64,000 bases of DNA from JADJPF01 sp964492845. Its GTDB lineage: Bacteria; Acidobacteriota; Blastocatellia; Chloracidobacteriales; JADJPF01. The first letter of the stretch is position 1. Each line of letters opens with the position of its first letter. The translations under genes and the position numbers were made by a program. The notes under the pieces were generated by a model that searched no databases, was not told the DNA's origin, and saw nothing but the letters and a program-made list of their open reading frames with translations. The stretch is from positions 17,687 through 81,686 of the forward strand of contig CAZBMZ010000028.1 in assembly GCA_964492845.1 (NCBI GenBank), given 5' to 3'. Of the stretch, positions 7,058 to 16,447 are shown in pieces.

Positions 7058-8956
7058 TTAAACACGTTTAATAGATGCTTCAAAAGCCTTTTTATCAAAA
7101 GCAAAATCTAGTGCTTTCTGTGGATTAACCTTACCTGTTTGTACTAATTCTAGTAAAGCATCATCCATTCTTCTCATTCCTAAATGTCGGTTAGTTTGTA
7201 TTATGCTTGGAATTTGGAATGTTTTCTTTTCTCTAATTAAATTAGCTACAGCAGGTGTACCTAGTAAAATTTCTGCTGCTAGTACCATTCCGCTATTATC
7301 TGCCATTGGCAACAAGCGTTGAGAAATAACGGCTCTAAGTGAATCAGAAAGCATTGCTCGAATTTGGTTTTGTTGGGCTGGGGGAAACGATTCTAAAATA
7401 CGGTCTACGGTTTGATGCGCGCTAGAAGTCATTAAAGTCCCCATTACTAAATGCCCTGTTTCAGACGCAGTTACAGCCAAAGAAATTGTCTCTAAATCTC
7501 GCATTTCTCCAACTACAATTACATCTGGATCTTCACGAAGTGCTGCACGCAAGGCATTAGCAAAGGATTTAGTATGTCGTCCTACTTCACGTTGATTAAC
7601 AATAGCTTTTTTATCAATAGGATGTACAAATTCTATAGGATCTTCTACAGTAAGAATATGTAAAGCTCGCTCACTGTTAATTACATCAACTAAAGATGAT
7701 ATAGTGGTAGATTTACCCTGTCCAGCAGCCCCAGTAATTAAAATTAATCCTTGATGAAAGTGTGTTAATTCACGAACTAGGGGAGGCAGTCCCAAAGTTT
7801 CAGGAGACACAATTTCTGCTGGGACAACGTGAAAAGTCAGGTCAATACCTCGGTTTTGTCTTAGAACATTTCCCCGAAAACGACCAACACCTATTACTTC
7901 ATAACTAAAATCTAAGTCACCAGTTTTTTCAAATTGGCGAAATTGTTCATCAGTTAAAATTTCCCTAACTATTGCCCGTGCTTTCTCTATTTCTAAAGTT
8001 TCTCCCTCTACACGCATTAATGTTCCAAAACGTCTAACAATTGGGGGTGCGCCTGTAGCAATGTGCAGGTCGGAGCCACGCATTTTTAATGTTCGTTCTA
8101 ATAATTTATCTATATCTTGTCTAAGTTTTTGACGTTCCGTATTAATGCCAAATCCCGTGCGATTAAATCCCGTCATTGTCCCAGTAATAGAACCGCTAGT
8201 AGACAACACACTGGCAGCCGATACAGGAGCAATGGGTACAGACGGTGCAGGGATAGCTGGAAGTGCTGCAAATGGTTGTGCTTTTGGAGGCGTGGGTAAA
8301 GGTGGTCGTGGGTCAGGTGGACGACCTTGAGCTAAGGCTGTTCGTTGTTGCTCATCCAAAAGTGCTGTAGCATCTGCGCTAGCTACAGGACTGGCTGTAG
8401 CTGGGCTAGCTGTAACAGGTTGGGCCATCACTGGTTTAGCTGTTTGTACTGGTAATGGAGCAGTATCAGGTTGAGCAGGTTGGGCCATTACTGGTTTGGC
8501 TACAGGTAAAGCAACTGTGGGAGGTAAATTTGCTGCCATTGCTGGCTGTGGTGCAATGTGTGGCGCATTAACAGCCGCAAGAGGTTGTGTTGTTGATTTA
8601 GAAAATGGTTGTGTAGCGGTTAATGATGCAGCTAAATCACCAGAATTACTTTTATTGCTATTATCTCTAAAAAGAACTTTAATCCCATTAGCTTCTTTTA
8701 ATACAACAACTTGAAAATCTGTTGCTCCTTCAAGTTTATAAGTAAATTCTGTGGTAGGTTGTCCAACTAAAGCAACTTTTTTTTCTTCAGGCATTATTGG
8801 AGAAATCAGCTTAAAAATATCATAAGGTGTAAGAGGTGTTTTTGTAAGCTCTTTAATATTACCATTTACCAAAATTAAAGCTGTTTTTCCTGCTTCTAAA
8901 CAAATCTGTTGCGCACCTAGTGCTTTGGCACTTTTGAGTAGCTGTTCTACAGACAT
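7058..8956 (-). CDS. PilT-like ATPase with duplicated N-domain and Pro/Ala linker
   Basis: This 632-residue protein is nearly twice PilT's length. Residues 1-98 look like a decayed PilT N-domain (ICLEAGKTALILVNGNIKEL). A Pro/Ala-rich linker follows (about 120-250) with the word KPVMAQP twice (154-160 and 174-180). A complete PilT unit comes last: a second N-domain (280-380, SDLHIATGAPPIVRR), a Walker A of GAAGQGKST (409-417) instead of GPTGSGKST, the Asp box EDPIEFVH, DPDVIVVGEMRD, and a His box reading GTLMTSSA, where the usual His (509) is Met. These changes suggest altered or regulatory ATPase activity, as for PilU beside PilT; that is inference. GAGG precedes the ATG. It is the first gene of the pilT operon. 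Confidence 0.88.
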   Translation of the reverse strand: MSVEQLLKSAKALGAQQICLEAGKTALILVNGNIKELTKTPLTPYDIFKLISPIMPEEKKVALVGQPTTEFTYKLEGATDFQVVVLKEANGIKVLFRDNSNKSNSGDLAASLTATQPFSKSTTQPLAAVNAPHIAPQPAMAANLPPTVALPVAKPVMAQPAQPDTAPLPVQTAKPVMAQPVTASPATASPVASADATALLDEQQRTALAQGRPPDPRPPLPTPPKAQPFAALPAIPAPSVPIAPVSAASVLSTSGSITGTMTGFNRTGFGINTERQKLRQDIDKLLERTLKMRGSDLHIATGAPPIVRRFGTLMRVEGETLEIEKARAIVREILTDEQFRQFEKTGDLDFSYEVIGVGRFRGNVLRQNRGIDLTFHVVPAEIVSPETLGLPPLVRELTHFHQGLILITGAAGQGKSTTISSLVDVINSERALHILTVEDPIEFVHPIDKKAIVNQREVGRHTKSFANALRAALREDPDVIVVGEMRDLETISLAVTASETGHLVMGTLMTSSAHQTVDRILESFPPAQQNQIRAMLSDSLRAVISQRLLPMADNSGMVLAAEILLGTPAVANLIREKKTFQIPSIIQTNRHLGMRRMDDALLELVQTGKVNPQKALDFAFDKKAFEASIKRV

Positions 8957-9134
8957 AGGGCAACCTCTTTTCCAAATCTTTTAAGTATTTATTATTGATA
9001 AAGTTTAATGCCAAAAGTTTATTAGAAAATTTGCTTTTATCTTACCATATTCATAAGCCAAAAACAGCTAATGCTCTTAAGTACGTTTTAGCTATAAAAT
9101 AGCTTAGTTATGTTGTTAGGAAAATTTTATGTTT

Positions 9135-10679
9135 CTAGCTTAAAGCTGCTTTTGAAAGCCCTTCTCTTATTTGATCGATTGTGTGACATTCCCAATCGTT
9201 GCTACGTTTAGAAAAATCTTCTCGGTAATGTCCTCCTCGACTTTCTTGGCGAAAATATGCGGCTCTTGCAATTGCTTGAGCTACGCTTAAATAATTTTGT
9301 GTCAATAAATTAACAGATTCTTTAGCTATTTCATTTAGTTTATTTACTGCTTTTTCCAGCCTAGTAGCATCTCGAATAAGACCTACTTGCTCCCACATTA
9401 TTTGGCTAACCTCACCTCGAATTGCTTGGTTAAGTTTATAATCAGCAGGACTATTTTCTAACGGTTCTTGTCCTATTTTACTTAGTAATTTATCACTATC
9501 TTCTAAAACAGCATCGGCGGCTCTAGCACCAAATACTAAACCTTCTAACAAAGAATTGCTAGCTAGGCGATTTGCCCCATGTACCCCTGTTGAAGCAACT
9601 TCACCGGCTGAATAAAGCCCCAAAAGCGAAGTTCTACCCATAGTGTCAGTACGTACACCGCCCATAATATAATGGGCTGCTGGGCTAACAGGAATTAAAT
9701 CTTTAGTAATATCATAGTTATAATTTAAGCAAGTAAGAAAAATTTTGGGAAACCGTTCTTTTAAGTAACTAGATTTTAAGTGAGTTACATCTAAGTAAAC
9801 TGTCTTAGAATCAGTTTTTCTCATTTCTGAAACTATAGCCCGACTAACAATATCTCTAGGTGCAAGTTCTTCACGTTCATCATAATTAGTCATAAAGCGA
9901 TTACCTTCGCTATTAATTAAATAACCGCCTTCTCCCCGCATTGCTTCAGAAAGCAAAAAATTAGGTGCGCCCGCAACATTTAAGGCTGTAGGGTGAAATT
10001 GAACAAATTCCATGTCGGCTATCTTTGCTCCAGCACGATAAGCCATCCCAATACCGTCACCAGTTGCAACATCTGGATTAGTTGTATGAATATAAAGCTG
10101 TCCTGCTCCGCCTGTTGCTAGCACAATTGCTTTAGCATAAATATGACATAATTGATGATTTTCTATATCTAAATATTTAACTCCAACTACTTGATCCTCA
10201 TTAGTAATTAAGTCAAGTGTGATGGCATGAGGGATAATTTTAATTTTTTCAATTGTACGAGCATGAGCAAGTAAACCTCGAACAATTTCACGTCCTGTTG
10301 AATCACCATGAGCATGTAAAATTCGGTGCCGTGAATGAGCAGCTTCTTTAGTAAATAGAAGCTTACCTGCCTCTTTATCAAAACTTGTTCCCCAGTTAAT
10401 TAGCTCTGTAATGTATTTTGGGCCTTCTTCAACTAGTACTCTAACAGCAGCCTTGTCACAAAGCCCTGCACCTGCTTCTAAAGTATCCTGAAAGTGAAGT
10501 TCTATCTGATCATCATCACTTAAAACTACAGCAATTCCACCTTGAGCATATTCTGTGTTTGATTCACTAACCCGGTCTTTTGTTAAAACAACAACACTTC
10601 CCCCTTCACTTAGTCCAATTGCGGCTCTTAGCCCAGCAATCCCGCTACCAATTACAACAAAATCTGTTTCTTTCTGCAT
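9135..10679 (-). CDS. nadB: L-aspartate oxidase NadB
   Basis: NadB oxidises L-aspartate to iminoaspartate with FAD, the first step of de novo NAD synthesis. The dinucleotide-binding motif IGSGIAGLRAAIGL stands at the very start. Family blocks follow: SNTEYAQGGIAVVL, ATGGAGQLYIHTTNP, FVQFHPTAL, ISEAMRGEG-like LLSEAMRGEGGYLIN, and GGVRTDTMGRTSLLGLYSAGEVASTG. A helical C-terminal domain ends with RESRGGHYREDF. I start the protein at ATG 10679: AAAGG lies 7 bases before it, and a longer frame back to 10727 would add 16 residues overlapping the preceding gene. The gap to the M16 gene is then 10 bases. A nadD gene lies elsewhere in the window (41887); nadA and nadC are not seen. Confidence 0.95.
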   Translation of the reverse strand: MQKETDFVVIGSGIAGLRAAIGLSEGGSVVVLTKDRVSESNTEYAQGGIAVVLSDDDQIELHFQDTLEAGAGLCDKAAVRVLVEEGPKYITELINWGTSFDKEAGKLLFTKEAAHSRHRILHAHGDSTGREIVRGLLAHARTIEKIKIIPHAITLDLITNEDQVVGVKYLDIENHQLCHIYAKAIVLATGGAGQLYIHTTNPDVATGDGIGMAYRAGAKIADMEFVQFHPTALNVAGAPNFLLSEAMRGEGGYLINSEGNRFMTNYDEREELAPRDIVSRAIVSEMRKTDSKTVYLDVTHLKSSYLKERFPKIFLTCLNYNYDITKDLIPVSPAAHYIMGGVRTDTMGRTSLLGLYSAGEVASTGVHGANRLASNSLLEGLVFGARAADAVLEDSDKLLSKIGQEPLENSPADYKLNQAIRGEVSQIMWEQVGLIRDATRLEKAVNKLNEIAKESVNLLTQNYLSVAQAIARAAYFRQESRGGHYREDFSKRSNDWECHTIDQIREGLSKAALS

Positions 10680-10689
10680 AAAATAACCT

Positions 10690-13443
10690 TTATTTTTTGC
10701 TCTTGCCTTCTTCATCAATTGGGCCAACCACTATTAATGTCATGTTTTCAGGGTCAAGATGCTCTTTTGCAACTCTTTGGACATCCTCAATAGTAACTGC
10801 GCGAATTTGTGTAGGGTAATCAGTTAAAAGATTAAAACCTAGTTGAAAGACTTCTGCCTCTACCATAAAAGCAGCTATTTGAGCATTGGTTTCAAAGTGA
10901 AAAACAAAACTTCCTGTTAAGTAGTCAATAGCATCTTTTAGCTCGCTTGGGCTAACCGCTTCCTCACGGATCCGGTAAATTTCCTTCATCATTCCATCAG
11001 TTGCAAGACGTAGATTTTCTGGAGATGTGCCAATATAAGCAACAAAACGACCAGGATCAAGCCCCGCTGAGCCAGTAATATTGCTAAATGTGCTATAGGC
11101 TAGTCCTTGTTCATCACGTAGTATTTTAGGGATTCGAGAAGTAAAACCAGGGGAACTACCTAAAATTGTATCCATAACTACTAAAGGATAATAATCTGGG
11201 TGATTGCGCTTAATTCCCAAGTGTCCTAAATATACATTTATTTGCTCTTTATTTTTGTTAATAAATTGTTTAATTGGAATAGTTTGACGCTGGATTTCTG
11301 GAACATTTGGCAACTTAAAATCTGAATCAATTTTCCACTTAGAAAAGGCTTGAGAAACTTTTTCCTTAATCTCTGATTTATTAATATCGCCTACAATTGC
11401 TATTGTAGAGTTATTAGCAATAAAATATTTATGATAAAACTCTAGCATATCTTCAACAGTTAAATTAGCAACTGTATGTTCATAACCAAGCCTGGGTTTA
11501 TGCGCTGGGTGTCCTGTGTAAACAAGTTCATTAAAAGTATCGGACGCTATAACTCTAGGGTCATCTTCCCGGCTTTTAATTTGAGCCAGACGACGGTCTT
11601 TTTGCTGTTCAAAGCGTTCTTTAGGAATTGTGCTATTTATCATTACATCTGCTGCTAGTTCTAGCCCTAAATCCAGATCTGGAGTTAAAACCGTAACCGA
11701 CACCCCGCTTTGACCATACCCGCCAAAGGTTTGCAAGTGTCCGCCTACCTGTTCAATTGCTTCTGCAAGCATTTGTGCATCTTTTGTTTTAGTGCCTTCG
11801 TCTAGCATATCTCCAAGCAAAGAAGCCAGTCCTGCTTTTTCATCAACTTCATAACGCGCACCAGCATTAACCATTGCATTAATTGAAATAGCTGGAATAT
11901 TATGACTTTCTCCTAGTAATAACACCATCCCATTATCTAAAACTACTCGCTCAATATCTAAAGCTGGTGTGTAAGTTTGTGTATCTGCTCGTTTGGTTAA
12001 TTGGGTTAAAAGCTCAAAATTATCTAGATGTGATCGAAATGCTACATTATTATAAATACTTGCCGTTTTAGTTTTATTTAGTGCTTTTTCTACAGCACCA
12101 GGAACTAAGGTAGATTCTATTGTTTCATCAGTAGTTACAGCATCTGCAACATTATTTTTATCAGCTATTAAATGGCCGACAGTGCGATTTTTTTCAGTAA
12201 AATATTCTCTTGCAACTCGTCTAACTTCTTCAGCCGTAACATTGTTAACATATGATAGATAATGGCTTAGATACTCATAACCTTTTTCTTTTTCTTCTAA
12301 TTGGTAGCCAATGGTTTCAAACTGCCCTAGAAGTGTAGCTTGGTTTAATACATCTTCATTTCCTAAAATAAAATTAGATTGGATTTGACGACGTGCTTTT
12401 TCTAGCTCACGTTCAGAAACTAAAGATTCTTTTAAGTTTTCAAGTACGCTTAAAATGCTAGCTTCAACATCTGCTAGTTTTTTACCTGGTTTAAGCTCTG
12501 CTTGAAAGTAAAATAACGTAGGGTCAATATGATCATTATAAGAACTACGGGCATAAGTTACTGAGCGATCTTCTTCTTGGAGTCTTTGATAAAGGCGTGA
12601 ACGTCGGCCAGCCGACAAAATCATTGACAGAACTTGTAGCGGATAAGAATCAGGATGTCCAATTTCTGGAGCATGAAAGGCTATCATTAGGCGTTCTACT
12701 GGTGTAGGTTTTACTACAGAAACTCGTTTCTCTCCTTTTTGTGGTGGTTCAACTATTTTTTTACGAATAGGATCAGGGCCAGCAGGAACTTGACCAAATA
12801 AACTTGTAACTTTTTCTATAGCCTTTTCTGTCTGAAAATCTCCAACTAGAACAATAGTAGCATTTCTTGGGTGATACCACTTATCATAATAGTCCTTCAT
12901 ATCATCTACGCTTGCACCAAGCAGATCTTCAACCCAGCCTACAGTAGGATTATGATAAGGGTGTTGGCGAAAAGCTGTAGCCCAAACTTCTTCTTCTAAA
13001 GCATCCCAAGGCCCATCTTGACCAATTTGCAACTCTTCAATAACTACTTGTTTTTCGGATGTAAATTCTTCAGGGGCAAAAAGTGTGTCCCGAATACGAG
13101 AGGCTTCTATTTCAAGTGCAATTTCCCAACGATCACTAGCAAAAGTAAAATAATAAGCTGTAAAGTCTAGCCAGGTAAAAGCATTATTTCTACCACCATT
13201 TTGCATAGTGATTAGGTCAATATCGCCTTTTTTATATTTATTTGTTCCCTTAAACAGCATATGTTCTAAAAAATGAGATTTACCTGTTTGGCCTAACTCC
13301 TCGTCGCGCGCCCCAACACGATACCAAATCATAGCGGCAACTATTGGTCTTGTATGTACTTCTTTAGTTAAAACAGTTAGTCCATTTTCTAGTTTTGTAC
13401 GCTTTACATTTTCTGTAAGGCTATTTGCTAACAATGCTGTCAT
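10690..13443 (-). CDS. M16 zinc peptidase, fused active and inactive halves
   Basis: The 917-residue protein joins two M16 (pitrilysin/processing-peptidase-like) halves that many bacteria encode separately. The first half carries the inverted zinc motif HFLEH (57-61), with Glu60 as catalytic base, and the conserved YFTFASDRWEIALE and EVVIEE-like region supplying the third ligand. The second half (about 490-910) has the fold's landmarks (GMVLLLGESHNIPAISI, FRxxxxFL-like stretches) but reads LASLLGDMLDEGT where a zinc motif would stand, so it is the structural partner. I see no clear signal peptide; the start reads MTALLANSLTENVKRTKL. Likely substrates are peptides or misfolded fragments. GAGGGGG precedes the ATG. 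It sits between kdsC and nadB in a tight minus-strand run. Confidence 0.9.
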   Translation of the reverse strand: MTALLANSLTENVKRTKLENGLTVLTKEVHTRPIVAAMIWYRVGARDEELGQTGKSHFLEHMLFKGTNKYKKGDIDLITMQNGGRNNAFTWLDFTAYYFTFASDRWEIALEIEASRIRDTLFAPEEFTSEKQVVIEELQIGQDGPWDALEEEVWATAFRQHPYHNPTVGWVEDLLGASVDDMKDYYDKWYHPRNATIVLVGDFQTEKAIEKVTSLFGQVPAGPDPIRKKIVEPPQKGEKRVSVVKPTPVERLMIAFHAPEIGHPDSYPLQVLSMILSAGRRSRLYQRLQEEDRSVTYARSSYNDHIDPTLFYFQAELKPGKKLADVEASILSVLENLKESLVSERELEKARRQIQSNFILGNEDVLNQATLLGQFETIGYQLEEKEKGYEYLSHYLSYVNNVTAEEVRRVAREYFTEKNRTVGHLIADKNNVADAVTTDETIESTLVPGAVEKALNKTKTASIYNNVAFRSHLDNFELLTQLTKRADTQTYTPALDIERVVLDNGMVLLLGESHNIPAISINAMVNAGARYEVDEKAGLASLLGDMLDEGTKTKDAQMLAEAIEQVGGHLQTFGGYGQSGVSVTVLTPDLDLGLELAADVMINSTIPKERFEQQKDRRLAQIKSREDDPRVIASDTFNELVYTGHPAHKPRLGYEHTVANLTVEDMLEFYHKYFIANNSTIAIVGDINKSEIKEKVSQAFSKWKIDSDFKLPNVPEIQRQTIPIKQFINKNKEQINVYLGHLGIKRNHPDYYPLVVMDTILGSSPGFTSRIPKILRDEQGLAYSTFSNITGSAGLDPGRFVAYIGTSPENLRLATDGMMKEIYRIREEAVSPSELKDAIDYLTGSFVFHFETNAQIAAFMVEAEVFQLGFNLLTDYPTQIRAVTIEDVQRVAKEHLDPENMTLIVVGPIDEEGKSKK

Positions 13444-13468
13444 TAGAAAGCCCCCTCGCTAAATTAAT

Positions 13469-14011
13469 TTAATATTTATTTATTAGTTCTTGCCAAAGAC
13501 CTTGGGATTTTAAGATAAATTCAATAGCTTCTCTAACGGCTCCTTGACCACCTAAACGAGTAGTTATCAAATCTGCTTGATCTTTAACTTCATCAACTGC
13601 ATTAGCAACCGCAATAGCTAAACCTGCACGACGCATAATAGCAAGGTCTGGTAAGTCATCGCCAATAAAAGCTATTTCATAGTCTTTTAATCCTGTTTCT
13701 ACTAGTAAATTTTCATATACAGCTAGTTTATTGCTCACTTTGTCAAAAAGAAAATCATAACTGCCTTCTTTTGCCCGTCTAGTTAGCACTTTTGATTGAC
13801 GGCCTGAAATAACACCTACTTTTAGACCTGCTTGTTTGGCTAAAGCAACACCTTGACCATCTAAAACATGAAAATTTTTTATTTCCTCTCCATCAGGTAG
13901 TAAAATAATTTGTCCGTCTGTTAATACTCCATCGCAGTCCATTAAAATAAGTTTAATAGAGTTGGTCTGAATAAGAATATTATCTTGTTGTTTTTCAATG
14001 ATTTGTTTCAT
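13469..14011 (-). CDS. kdsC: KDO-8-phosphate phosphatase, KdsC-like HAD protein
   Basis: This 180-residue HAD-superfamily phosphatase matches KdsC, which hydrolyses 3-deoxy-D-manno-octulosonate 8-phosphate during synthesis of the lipopolysaccharide core. It has the aspartate nucleophile motif DCDGVLTDG (Asp25, Asp27), then VISGRQSK, and a late IGDDLPDLAIMRRAGLAIAVANA with the metal-binding Asp pair. It lacks a cap domain, as KdsC does. The ATG lies inside the end of the histidine kinase gene (17-base overlap) without its own ribosome binding site, so translation is probably coupled. Related HAD proteins act on N-acylneuraminate-9-phosphate; no other KDO gene is visible to confirm the pathway. 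Confidence 0.85.
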   Translation of the reverse strand: MKQIIEKQQDNILIQTNSIKLILMDCDGVLTDGQIILLPDGEEIKNFHVLDGQGVALAKQAGLKVGVISGRQSKVLTRRAKEGSYDFLFDKVSNKLAVYENLLVETGLKDYEIAFIGDDLPDLAIMRRAGLAIAVANAVDEVKDQADLITTRLGGQGAVREAIEFILKSQGLWQELINKY

Positions 14012-16337
14012 TAGCAGAAATTTTTTGTTTTGGTAGGATAAAATGAAATGCTGATCCTTTGCCTACTTCACTATCAACCCAAATTTGCCCACCATGAGCT
14101 TCTATAAAAGCTCGACAAATATAAAGCCCAAGGCCAGTGCCAGCAATTTGGCGTTGTCGTGCGCTATCTAAACGACTAAATTTTTGAAATAATTTTGACA
14201 TATCATGAGGTGCTATTCCCATACCTCTATCAATAATTGAAATTTGCACCCCTTCGTTTATTTGCCCAACTTTAACCCGAACATATGCACCATCAGGAGA
14301 ATACTTAATAGCATTACCAACTAAGTTATCAATTACTTCATAAATTCGGCGACCATCGCCCCAAATTTCAATCTCTTGTTCTAAAAATTCAAATTTTAGG
14401 TCAATTTTTGAATCCACTGTGCGAGTTTCCATCAAAGAAGTAAGAAGTTCATTAACCTTAAAGGGCTTAAAGTCTAAAGGAAAGTTTCCTGATTCTAACC
14501 TGGACATAGTTAAAGTGTCAGCAGCCAAAGAAGCCAAATGTTTAGATTGACGGTTAATGATAGCCAGGTGTTTTTTTACTCCCTCATCTGAAACGCGGTC
14601 TTGAAGTAGTTCACTAAAAGCTTGTATAGAAGTTAAAGGAGAACGAAAGTCATGAGCTACCATTGAAACTAGCTCATCTTTTAAGCGGATAGCTTCTCTT
14701 AACTGTTCATTAGCAGCTAAGATTTTGGCATAGAGTTCTGCATTTTCTACAGCAATAGAAACTTGTGAAGTTAAGTTATGAAGTAAATCCAGGTCTGATT
14801 GTGTAAAAGGTCGATTGCTTTTAGCATCTCTTGACGCACAAAAAGTGCCTAATAACCGAGGTTGTGAAGAGGATCGATCTTTTACAAAAATGGGAAAGCT
14901 AATTAATGAAGCATCATTACTACCATCTTGATCTATATCTTGGGCTAAGCTGTCTTTTTGCACATATTTAGCTAGACTAACGGCTCTTGATTGGCCGTTT
15001 AAGCTCCATTCAGCCATTGTGTCCATTTTATTACTTTGCTTGTCAGAAAATACTATTGAAACTAATGTATGTTCAGCATCTAAAAGCTTTCCAGCATTTT
15101 CAGCAATAGAAGCTAGTAGTGGACTAATTTCTAAATGTGAGCTAATAGTTTTACCAACTTCAAATAACGCTCCCATTTGACGCGCTAAACGCTGGGATTT
15201 CTCATAAAGTATTGCACTTTCAATAGCAATTCCTACTTGTGAACCAATACTGCTTAAAAGCCGCTGGTCTTCGCTAGAAAAAATCCGACGAGAACTAGAT
15301 GTTAATAGCATTAAGCCAATAGTAGAGTTACGACTACGAAGCGGAATAACAACTACCGTGCGAACTCCTGTACTTTTAACTACATTTTCAATTACTGGAA
15401 AATCTTTTACTCTTTCTTCTGTATATACTATTTCTAATTCACTAGGCAATGCTCTGTCAGCAAACATACTAGTGAACATATTAGAAATATGTTCACTAAA
15501 TTTTTTATCTATGCCGCTATTAAAATCTATATAAAATTTTCTATCTTCGCCTAATAAAAGTATAATTACTGACTCTAAGTCTACAACTTCTACTGCATTA
15601 AGTACCCCCTGATAGATTTCCTTAGTATCTAATGAACGGCTAATTAGCTCAAGCATTCTATTAAGCAAAGCTAGTTCGCTATTTGTAAGAGCTAGTTTAT
15701 AGAGGGTTGTTTCCATCTCTTGGGCAATGCGTTCATATTCATTAGGAGCGCGATTAAGATTAAAAGTAACTTTTTCTAAAACTTTTACTAGACAGGCTTC
15801 TCTTTGAGCAGCATTAACACTTATTTTTTCTATTTCTTCTAAGTTTGTAGTAAGTTTTTCTTTATCTTCATTAGAAATTTGATCGCTTAACCAACTAATT
15901 GTTTCTTTGACTATTTCTCGGTCATAAGAAAGTAAAACAGGGATTTCGTTTGAGTCAAAATTTGTTTGTGCAACAACTAAATAAGCGACTTCTGGAGTCA
16001 GAACAGCTAAAAACCAATCAGTTAATAAATTATCTTCTTTATCTAAAAATATTCCCCAGCTTTTTTCAGAAATAATAGGAAATTCTTGATGATATAAAAT
16101 AAAAGTTTTTTGTGCTGATTCTAAAGCAGGTCGGCAAGCATTTAATAGCTGTTTTCTATCAGCACAATTACTAGTTCCTAAAACAACTAATGGAGATAAG
16201 TTTAATTCTGGGACAATTTCCGACAAAATAGCGCAACAGTCAACCAAAGTTTTTGAAGTATAACTCTGAAGCATCACTCTATTTTGATATTGAGAAAGAA
16301 TAAATTTTAATAGAGTTTGCGCTTCTCTCTCAGACAC
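13995..16337 (-). CDS. Cytosolic GAF-domain sensor histidine kinase
   Basis: A 780-residue kinase without membrane segments. Residues 1-190 are an unrecognised input region. Two GAF domains follow (about 230-375 and 390-540), then a HisKA dimerisation helix with the phospho-acceptor His562 in SMVAHDFRSPL, and a HATPase_c domain with N-box NLVGNAIKYSPDG, G1 DRGMGIAP and G2 GTGLGLYICR. The signal is presumably a small molecule or redox change sensed by the GAF domains. No receiver-domain partner is adjacent. The start is GTG, chosen because AGGAG lies 9 bases before it. The 3' end overlaps kdsC. Confidence 0.9.
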   Translation of the reverse strand: MSEREAQTLLKFILSQYQNRVMLQSYTSKTLVDCCAILSEIVPELNLSPLVVLGTSNCADRKQLLNACRPALESAQKTFILYHQEFPIISEKSWGIFLDKEDNLLTDWFLAVLTPEVAYLVVAQTNFDSNEIPVLLSYDREIVKETISWLSDQISNEDKEKLTTNLEEIEKISVNAAQREACLVKVLEKVTFNLNRAPNEYERIAQEMETTLYKLALTNSELALLNRMLELISRSLDTKEIYQGVLNAVEVVDLESVIILLLGEDRKFYIDFNSGIDKKFSEHISNMFTSMFADRALPSELEIVYTEERVKDFPVIENVVKSTGVRTVVVIPLRSRNSTIGLMLLTSSSRRIFSSEDQRLLSSIGSQVGIAIESAILYEKSQRLARQMGALFEVGKTISSHLEISPLLASIAENAGKLLDAEHTLVSIVFSDKQSNKMDTMAEWSLNGQSRAVSLAKYVQKDSLAQDIDQDGSNDASLISFPIFVKDRSSSQPRLLGTFCASRDAKSNRPFTQSDLDLLHNLTSQVSIAVENAELYAKILAANEQLREAIRLKDELVSMVAHDFRSPLTSIQAFSELLQDRVSDEGVKKHLAIINRQSKHLASLAADTLTMSRLESGNFPLDFKPFKVNELLTSLMETRTVDSKIDLKFEFLEQEIEIWGDGRRIYEVIDNLVGNAIKYSPDGAYVRVKVGQINEGVQISIIDRGMGIAPHDMSKLFQKFSRLDSARQRQIAGTGLGLYICRAFIEAHGGQIWVDSEVGKGSAFHFILPKQKISANETNH

Positions 16338-16425
16338 TTTTAGTTTCTCCTAAAAACTTACTTTTTGATTAATAAACTAAAAACTTATCAAATATTAAGT
16401 TCTAAACTACTAACTTTCAAGCACT

Positions 16426-16447
16426 CTAAGCTTTTATTAAAGCTTAG
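16426..16447 (-). terminator. Hairpin at the end of the GYF/B-box gene
   Basis: CTAAGCTTT (16426-16434) pairs perfectly with AAAGCTTAG (16439-16447) around TATT. The hairpin includes the stop codon of the minus-strand gene ending at 16437. No clear T-run follows on the minus strand, so termination may be partial. Confidence 0.4.

Noticed and set aside
10680..10727. Upstream extension of NadB by 16 residues
   Set aside because: It overlaps the M16 gene's end and lacks a ribosome binding site, whereas AAAGG precedes ATG 10679; the family starts near this point.
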